Positions 59,124 through 64,000 of a DNA stretch of 64,000 nucleotides are shown piece after piece. Origin of the DNA: Streptomyces agglomeratus (GTDB lineage: Bacteria; Actinomycetota; Actinomycetes; Streptomycetales; Streptomycetaceae); the NCBI RefSeq assembly GCF_001746415.1, contig NZ_MEHJ01000001.1, positions 7,508,501 through 7,572,500 on the forward strand, in the 5' to 3' direction. The notes below the pieces were generated by a model. That model made no database searches. It was not told where the DNA came from and saw nothing but the letters and a program-made list of their open reading frames with translations. Each line of letters opens with the position of its first letter. Positions within the stretch are counted from its first letter, which is position 1. A program made the position numbers and the translations under genes.

Positions 59124-59854
59124 CGCTGATGCGAGACACGGACCTGGCAGAAGCCTTCGACCACGCCGCCCCCCGGTACGACCGTCTCGTCGGCCTCAAC
59201 GCCGGGTACCACGCCGACCTGAGACGCTCGGCACGCCGACTGCGGCTGCCCGCCGGCGGCGCGGGCCGGCACATCCTCGACATCGGGTGCGGTACGGGCG
59301 CCTCGACCGCGGCGCTGCTGCGGGCCGCGCCCCTCGCCCGGATCACCGCCGTCGACGCCTCGGCCGGCATGCTGGAGCGGGCGGCGGCCAAGTCCTGGCC
59401 CGCGGACGTCCGGTTCGTGCACTCGCCCGTGGAGCGCCTGGCCGCCGCGGGTGTCACCGGGCCCTTCGACGCCGTCTTCGCCGGCTACCTCTTCCGTAAC
59501 GTGGCGGACCTGGACGCGGTGCTGGCCGCAGTCCACGCGCTGCTGCGCCCCGGCGGCAGACTCGCCGTGCACGAGTACTCCCTCAGCGGTTCGGCGGCGC
59601 ACCGGGCGCTGTGGTCCGCCGTGTGCGGGGCCGTCATCATCCCGGCGGGCACGGTCACCGGTGACACCGGCCTCTACCGCTACCTCCGTCGGAGCGTGCT
59701 CGACTTCGACACCGCGCCCCGGTTCGCGGCACGGCTCGCCGCCGCTGGTTTCACCGGCACACGCGTCCTGCCTGTACCGGGATGGCAGACGGGCATCGTC
59801 CATACATTCCTGGGCCGTCGCGCCGAGGGCGGAGCGAAGGAAGCCACGCTGTGA
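59120..59854 (+). CDS. crtT: SAM-dependent methyltransferase
   Basis: 244 aa. Class I methyltransferase: AFDHAAPRYDRLVGLNAGYH, HILDIGCGTGASTAALLRAA (SAM motif I), ITAVDASAGMLERA, FDAVFAGYLFRNVADLDAVL and LRPGGRLAVHEYS. The position between crtY and crtU matches CrtT of Streptomyces clusters. The exact step is not settled in the literature I know. ATG 59120 overlaps crtY; its stop overlaps crtU. Confidence 0.87.
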   Translation: MTLMRDTDLAEAFDHAAPRYDRLVGLNAGYHADLRRSARRLRLPAGGAGRHILDIGCGTGASTAALLRAAPLARITAVDASAGMLERAAAKSWPADVRFVHSPVERLAAAGVTGPFDAVFAGYLFRNVADLDAVLAAVHALLRPGGRLAVHEYSLSGSAAHRALWSAVCGAVIIPAGTVTGDTGLYRYLRRSVLDFDTAPRFAARLAAAGFTGTRVLPVPGWQTGIVHTFLGRRAEGGAKEATL

Positions 59855-61410
59855 CCGGTACGAGGGGAAACGTTCCGCGCAGGGGCAGGGACCGCAAGGC
59901 GCAGGTCGTGATGCCCACCCGGGGCCGTGACCGCTTCCACGGTCCGGGCCCGAGGGCAGCGGTCGTCGGCGGCGGTATCGCCGGTCTGGCCGCCGCCACG
60001 GCGCTGGCCGAACGCGGCGTACAGGTCACGCTCCACGAGCGCGAAGCCGGTCTCGGCGGCCGCCTGGCGGGCCGGCGTACGGAACTCGCCGACGGCACAC
60101 AGGTGACGATGAGCCGGGGCTTCCACGCCTTCTTCCGCCAGTACTACAACCTGCGCGGGCTGCTGCGTCGCGCCGACCCCACTCTGTCCGCTCTGCGCCC
60201 GCTGCCCGACTACCCGCTGCGCCACCGCAACGGCCTCACCGACAGCTTCGCCCACGTGCCCCGCACGCCGCCTTGGAGCGCGATGGGCTTCGCGGCACTC
60301 AGCCCCACCTTCGGCTGGCGCGACCTCGCCGCCATGAGCCCGGGAGCGGCTCTCCCGCTCTTCGACGTCCGCGTTCCCGAGGTGTACGAGCGCTTCGACT
60401 CCGTCAGTGCGCAAACCTTCCTGCGTGCGGTGAACTTCCCCGAAGCCGCCCACCACCTGGCGTTCGAGGTGTTCTCCCGCAGCTTCTTCTCGGACCCGGA
60501 CGAACTGTCGGCGGCCGAGCTCCTGCTGATGTTCCACATCTACTTCCTCGGTTCGTCCGAGGGGCTGCTGTTCGACGTACCCGACGAGCCCTTCCCGCTG
60601 GCACTGTGGGAGCCCCTGGGCCGCTATCTGGAGCGGTTGGGCGTACGCATCCGCATCCGCACCCCCGTGGACCGCGTACGCACCGTCGACGCTACGACTC
60701 TGAGTGTCGAGACCGGGGGCACGTCCACCGACTACGACGCCGTCGTTCTCGCTCTTGACGTGGGCGGACTGCGGCGCCTCGTCGCCTCCTCACCGCAGTT
60801 GGGCGACCCGGCGTGGCGCGCGGACATCGCCGCCCAGCGCACCGCGCCGCCCTTCCTTGTCTCCCGGCTGTGGCTCGACCGGCCCGTCGCCCCGCACCGG
60901 GCCGGGTTCCTCGGCACCAGCGGTTTCGACGGCCTCGACAACGTCAGCGTCCTGGACCGCTGGGAGGGCGAAGCGGCCAGGTGGGCGCAGAAGACCGGCG
61001 GCAGCGTCGTCGAACTGCACGCGTACGCGGTCGACGGACAAACCGCCCGCCAGGAGGTCGAACACACCCTGCTGCGGCAGCTCCACGGCCTCTACCCCGA
61101 GACCAGGGCCGCGCGCATCGTCGACGCCCGCCACGAGTGGCGAGCGGACTGCCCCCTGTTCCCCGTCGGGGGATACGCGTCCCGCCCCGGGGTACGTACC
61201 CCCCACCCCACCCTCATGATGGCCGGCGACCTGGTCCGCAGCGATCTTCCTGTGGCGCTCATGGAACGCGCGGCCACCACCGGGTTCCTCGCCGCCAACG
61301 CGCTGCTGCGGCGCTGGGGCGTACGCGGCCACCTGCTGTGGACGGTCCCCCGCAAGGGGCGCTCGCCGGTGCTTCGCGGCATCGCCGCGCTGTCCTCGAA
61401 CCGGTCCTGA
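59851..61410 (+). CDS. crtU: Carotene desaturase/methyltransferase (isorenieratene synthase)
   Basis: 519 aa. FAD motif AAVVGGGIAGLAAATALAER, then HEREAGLGGRLAGRRTELAD, MSRGFHAFFRQYYNLRGLL and the C-terminal HPTLMMAGDLVRSDLPVALM plus ERAATTGFLAANALL, all typical of CrtU. It aromatises and moves a methyl group on both beta-rings of beta-carotene to give isorenieratene. GTG 59851 overlaps the crtT stop and has AAGGA; the first 30 residues are basic and not part of the fold. The gene ends at a perfect hairpin. Confidence 0.9.
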   Translation: MTGTRGNVPRRGRDRKAQVVMPTRGRDRFHGPGPRAAVVGGGIAGLAAATALAERGVQVTLHEREAGLGGRLAGRRTELADGTQVTMSRGFHAFFRQYYNLRGLLRRADPTLSALRPLPDYPLRHRNGLTDSFAHVPRTPPWSAMGFAALSPTFGWRDLAAMSPGAALPLFDVRVPEVYERFDSVSAQTFLRAVNFPEAAHHLAFEVFSRSFFSDPDELSAAELLLMFHIYFLGSSEGLLFDVPDEPFPLALWEPLGRYLERLGVRIRIRTPVDRVRTVDATTLSVETGGTSTDYDAVVLALDVGGLRRLVASSPQLGDPAWRADIAAQRTAPPFLVSRLWLDRPVAPHRAGFLGTSGFDGLDNVSVLDRWEGEAARWAQKTGGSVVELHAYAVDGQTARQEVEHTLLRQLHGLYPETRAARIVDARHEWRADCPLFPVGGYASRPGVRTPHPTLMMAGDLVRSDLPVALMERAATTGFLAANALLRRWGVRGHLLWTVPRKGRSPVLRGIAALSSNRS

Positions 61411-61416
61411 AACCGA

Positions 61417-61453
61417 GCCGGGGCGCAGGGCCGCTGCCGCCCTGCGCCCCGGC
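61417..61453. terminator. Bidirectional terminator between the two carotenoid arms
   Basis: GCCGGGGCGCAGGGC (61417-61431) pairs perfectly with 61439-61453, loop of 7, between the stops of crtU and the Rieske gene. Confidence 0.88.
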
Positions 61454-61464
61454 CGCGTACGCCC

Positions 61465-62469
61465 TCAGCCGGGGAAGCGGCCGGTGCTGCGCAGCAGCCA
61501 GCGCCGCTGCGCGTACGCGAGGTCGTCACGCCACAGGCGTCCTGCCGCCCACCGCATCAGCGGCCGAAGGGCCGGAGCCGCCGCCCGCGCCACGGCGAAC
61601 CCACGCCGGTCGGAGACGGCGAGGACCGCTTCCGTCACCGCAGTGCGGGGCGCGCCGTCCGGGCCGGGGCCGACCGGCGTGGCATGGGTCTCCACGACAG
61701 ACGCCACACCCTCGCCCTCGGTGATGCGCATGACCACCGTGCGTGGGCCGGGCGCGGTGAACACGGCCCGAACGGGGACGACCAGCCGCCCCGCGACCTT
61801 GAAGGACACGTCGACGGTGAACGCGTCGTCGCCGTCGTCGTCCGGCGCCTTCGCGACGGTCAGACCGACGAAGGAGTACGGGTGGAACCACGAACCGTGC
61901 CACGGGTCCAGGCGGTTGGCCACCACGTCCTCCGGTTCGCAGCGGCCCACGGTCGCGAACACGGCGTCCACGGCCCCCTCACGCGGACGTTCCGGGACGA
62001 CGGGACGCTCCAGCGGCGGCTCCCCGCCGAGCGCGTCGAGGCGCACCCAGGCGAGTACGCCGTCGTCGTGGGCGGGCAGCGGGTCCCAGCCCGCGAAGGG
62101 CCCACCGTCCAGGGACAGCCCGTGCCAGTGACACACGACGGTGCCGCACACGACCCGCGCGTCCCGCAGGGGCGCCCCCAGGTGGGGGCACGCTCCCGGC
62201 CCCGCCCTCAGCTCGCCCGCCTCGGTGCGCCAGGCGATGACCTCCACCCCTCCGACGGTCCGCCCGAACGGCCGCCCGCCGCGACCGATGTCGCGCGAGG
62301 CCCCGAGCACGTACCAGTTGCCCGACGGCCGTGCCGCCGAGCGCTTGAGGGCGTCCGCGATGATCGACGGTCTGGCGTCACGCCAGGTGGGCGTCTGGTG
62401 CTCCCAGCGGACCGGGCGCGCCGACCGCAACGGCAGCGCACGGCGCCGCTGCCTCGGACTGTCCGTCAT
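61465..62469 (-). CDS. crtV: Rieske [2Fe-2S] protein in the crtV position (DUF5914-like)
   Basis: 334 aa. A Rieske centre is clear: CPHLGAPLRDA and CHWHGLSLDG supply the two Cys and two His. Around it: GNWYVLGASRDIGRGGRPFG at the start, and a second domain with DPWHGSWFHPYSFVGLTVAK, similar to the mononuclear-iron domain of ring-hydroxylating oxygenases. In the S. griseus/S. coelicolor clusters the gene after crtB is called crtV and was described as a methylesterase; the Rieske motif argues for a redox enzyme instead. Start ATG 62469 with AGGAGG. Same strand as crtB, 13 bp after its stop. Confidence 0.82.
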   Translation of the reverse strand: MTDSPRQRRRALPLRSARPVRWEHQTPTWRDARPSIIADALKRSAARPSGNWYVLGASRDIGRGGRPFGRTVGGVEVIAWRTEAGELRAGPGACPHLGAPLRDARVVCGTVVCHWHGLSLDGGPFAGWDPLPAHDDGVLAWVRLDALGGEPPLERPVVPERPREGAVDAVFATVGRCEPEDVVANRLDPWHGSWFHPYSFVGLTVAKAPDDDGDDAFTVDVSFKVAGRLVVPVRAVFTAPGPRTVVMRITEGEGVASVVETHATPVGPGPDGAPRTAVTEAVLAVSDRRGFAVARAAAPALRPLMRWAAGRLWRDDLAYAQRRWLLRSTGRFPG

Positions 62470-62482
62470 GTGTACCTGCCTC

Positions 62483-63481
62483 CTACGGCCTGCGATGGGT
62501 GAGTTGCCGGCGGTGGCCTTCCGGGGCGGCCCTGGGGGAGCGGAGCGGCGGCGGGCGCAGGCGCGCGCAGAGGATGCCGGCGAGCCCGGTGAGTGCCACG
62601 GCCGCCCGCCGGCGCCGCGGCACCACCGACCGCCGCTGGACGACGGCGTAACCGTCGCCCGCGATGGCGTCGAGGATGCCGCCGTACAGCGTGAACGCCG
62701 TCCGGATGCAGGGGCGGACGCGGGGTTCGAGCATGGCGATGCCCGGTTCGGCTTCCCGGTAGACGCTCCGCGTGAGGGCCGCCGCGGCTTCGAGCGCGGC
62801 GCGGATCCGTGGGTCCGTCCGGCCTGTGGCGCGGCTCCACTCCAGCAGGTCACGGTGCGCTCCGTGCGCCGCGAGCAGGTCGGCGGGCAGATACACCCGC
62901 CCCCGGTCGAGGTCCTCTCCGACATCGCGCAGGAAGTTCGTGAGCTGGAACGCGACGCCCAGGGCGGCGGCGTGCGGTGCCGCCACGTCCCGGGGCACCA
63001 CCGTGCCGAGCACCGGCAGCATCTGGAGGCCGATGACCGCGGCGGACCCGTGCATGTACGCCCTGAGATCGTCGTACGTCGCGTAGTCCGTGATGGTGAG
63101 GTCGTCGCGCATGGAGGTCATGAAGTCGGCGAAGTGCTCGTGCGGGATGCCGTAGGTCCGTGCCGTGTCGGCCAGGGCCCGCACCACGGGCTCCGCGCTC
63201 CGGCCGGTACGCAGCCCGGCGCCGAGCTCTCCCTCCAGCTCCGTGAGCCGCTTGTCGCGTACTCCGGGCGCCTGCTCCGACGCCAGGTCGTCCACGATGT
63301 CGTCGGCCCAGCGCGCGAAACCGTACAGCGCGTGGACCGCCGGCCGCCGGCGGGCGGGCAGCAGGCGCGTGGCGAGGAAGTACGTCCTGCCGTGCCGGGC
63401 GTTGAGCCGCCGGCAGTGGGCGTACGCCGCGCGCAGGCCGGGGTCCGCGATACGTGCGGAGTCGAGTTCCCGTCGTGTCAT
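62483..63481 (-). CDS. crtB: Phytoene synthase
   Basis: 332 aa. Squalene/phytoene synthase fold: the first Asp-rich motif in [17 protein letters not shown] and the second in [20 protein letters not shown], plus YLPADLL and [16 protein letters not shown]. It joins two geranylgeranyl diphosphates to phytoene. Start ATG 63481 with GAGAGGCG, 14 bp after the crtI stop, so crtI-crtB-crtV are one transcript; crtE is expected just outside to the right. Confidence 0.93.
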   Translation of the reverse strand: MTRRELDSARIADPGLRAAYAHCRRLNARHGRTYFLATRLLPARRRPAVHALYGFARWADDIVDDLASEQAPGVRDKRLTELEGELGAGLRTGRSAEPVVRALADTARTYGIPHEHFADFMTSMRDDLTITDYATYDDLRAYMHGSAAVIGLQMLPVLGTVVPRDVAAPHAAALGVAFQLTNFLRDVGEDLDRGRVYLPADLLAAHGAHRDLLEWSRATGRTDPRIRAALEAAAALTRSVYREAEPGIAMLEPRVRPCIRTAFTLYGGILDAIAGDGYAVVQRRSVVPRRRRAAVALTGLAGILCARLRPPPLRSPRAAPEGHRRQLTHRRP

Positions 63482-63494
63482 GAACGCACGCCTC

Positions 63495-64000
63495 TCAGAA
63501 TCCGGTGATGCGGGCCGCCGCCAGCTTTCCGCTGATGAGCACGGTGGGTACGCCCACGCCCGGAGTCGTTCCGCAGCCGGCCAGTACGGCGTTGTCGATG
63601 CCCGCGACGAGGTTGCGCGGCCGGAACGGGCCGGTCTGCGCGAAGGTGTGGGCCGCGGAGAACGGGGTGCCGGCCGCGTGCCCCTGGGCTGTCCAGTCGG
63701 CGGGGGTGATGAGCTGTTCCTCCTCGATGGCGTCACCGAATCCGTCCAGCCCGCGTTTCTCCAGCTCTTGAACGAGGCTGTCGCGGTAGCGGGGGGCGAG
63801 TTCTCCCCATGCGGCGGCCGACGGGCCGACCGCCGTGTTCGGGCAGGGAGCGAGGACGTAGTGAAGGTGCCTGCCCTCCGGTGCCAGCGCCGGGTCGTGA
63901 GCCGTGGGCCGGGAGACGAGCAGCGACGGATCGCTCATCAGCTGCCCGGTACGGGTGATCTCGTCGAAGGTGCGTTCCCACGCGTGCCCGAAGGAGATGG
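63495..64000 (-). CDS. crtI: Phytoene desaturase, N-terminal part outside the window
   Basis: The last 168 codons. Typical CrtI end: [49 protein letters not shown] and the signature [20 protein letters not shown] before [10 protein letters not shown]. The enzyme desaturates phytoene to lycopene with FAD. Upstream residues ([19 protein letters not shown]) continue to the window edge. Confidence 0.93.
   Translation of the reverse strand, partial: ISFGHAWERTFDEITRTGQLMSDPSLLVSRPTAHDPALAPEGRHLHYVLAPCPNTAVGPSAAAWGELAPRYRDSLVQELEKRGLDGFGDAIEEEQLITPADWTAQGHAAGTPFSAAHTFAQTGPFRPRNLVAGIDNAVLAGCGTTPGVGVPTVLISGKLAAARITGF

Overview
The window is a 64 kb piece of a very GC-rich actinobacterial chromosome, almost certainly Streptomyces or a close relative. 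Reasons: strong G/C bias at third codon positions, frequent GTG/TTG starts, 4-bp GTGA/ATGA overlaps between genes, many secreted proteins with long Ala-rich signal peptides, and a crtY-T-U / crtI-B carotenoid cluster of the streptomycete isorenieratene type. I see no rRNA, tRNA or CRISPR array.

Layout. 1-5.5 kb: end of a GH15 glycosidase, a lactonase-like beta-propeller, a secreted M28 aminopeptidase and a Tat-exported SDR. 5.6-14.8 kb: a two-component system, PaaX and GNAT genes, an inositol-monophosphatase-like protein with altered metal ligands, an ECF sigma factor preceded by a 30-codon membrane micro-ORF, an orphan CdiI-like immunity gene behind a GGTCGGCC repeat tract, a STAS/STAS/MEDS-HATPase partner-switch module and a secreted HAD acid phosphatase. 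15.2-23.6 kb: the most coherent unit, a secreted M9 collagenase followed by a complete 4-hydroxyproline core pathway (three-subunit D-hydroxyproline dehydrogenase, pyrroline-hydroxycarboxylate deaminase, hydroxyproline epimerase, GntR regulator), with one operator-like motif repeated at three promoters. 23.6-30.4 kb: HAD hydrolase, relic of an IS5-type transposase, redox and SnoaL-like genes, DUF817 protein, a TetR/aldo-keto reductase pair with two matching operators, and a BtrH-like protein.

30.8-35.7 kb: an operon of DUF4331 protein, TPR protein and His-rich NicO-type metal transporter, closed by a strong terminator. 35.8-41.8 kb: a membrane-anchored streptogrisin-like protease, a HisC-like aminotransferase with a C-terminal tail, and a secreted alpha/beta hydrolase. 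41.8-42.9 kb: an IS481-type element inserted exactly at the stop codon of that hydrolase, its transposase broken by two frameshifts. 43-53.5 kb: FG-GAP propeller, RsbW-like kinase, a broken crystallin-like gene, a membrane protein/TetR pair with matching operators, a frameshifted SGNH hydrolase, an Fe/2OG oxygenase, a conserved hypothetical protein and a secreted PL9-like pectate lyase with a LacI-type operator.

53.6-57.4 kb: a stress/DNA-protection group (spore-photoproduct-lyase-like radical SAM protein, SDR, Dps, DUF2945, DUF3140). 57.5-64 kb: the carotenoid cluster in two convergent arms, crtY-crtT-crtU rightward and crtI-crtB-crtV(Rieske) leftward, meeting at a hairpin terminator; crtI runs off the right edge. 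All family names come from reading motifs, not from searches.
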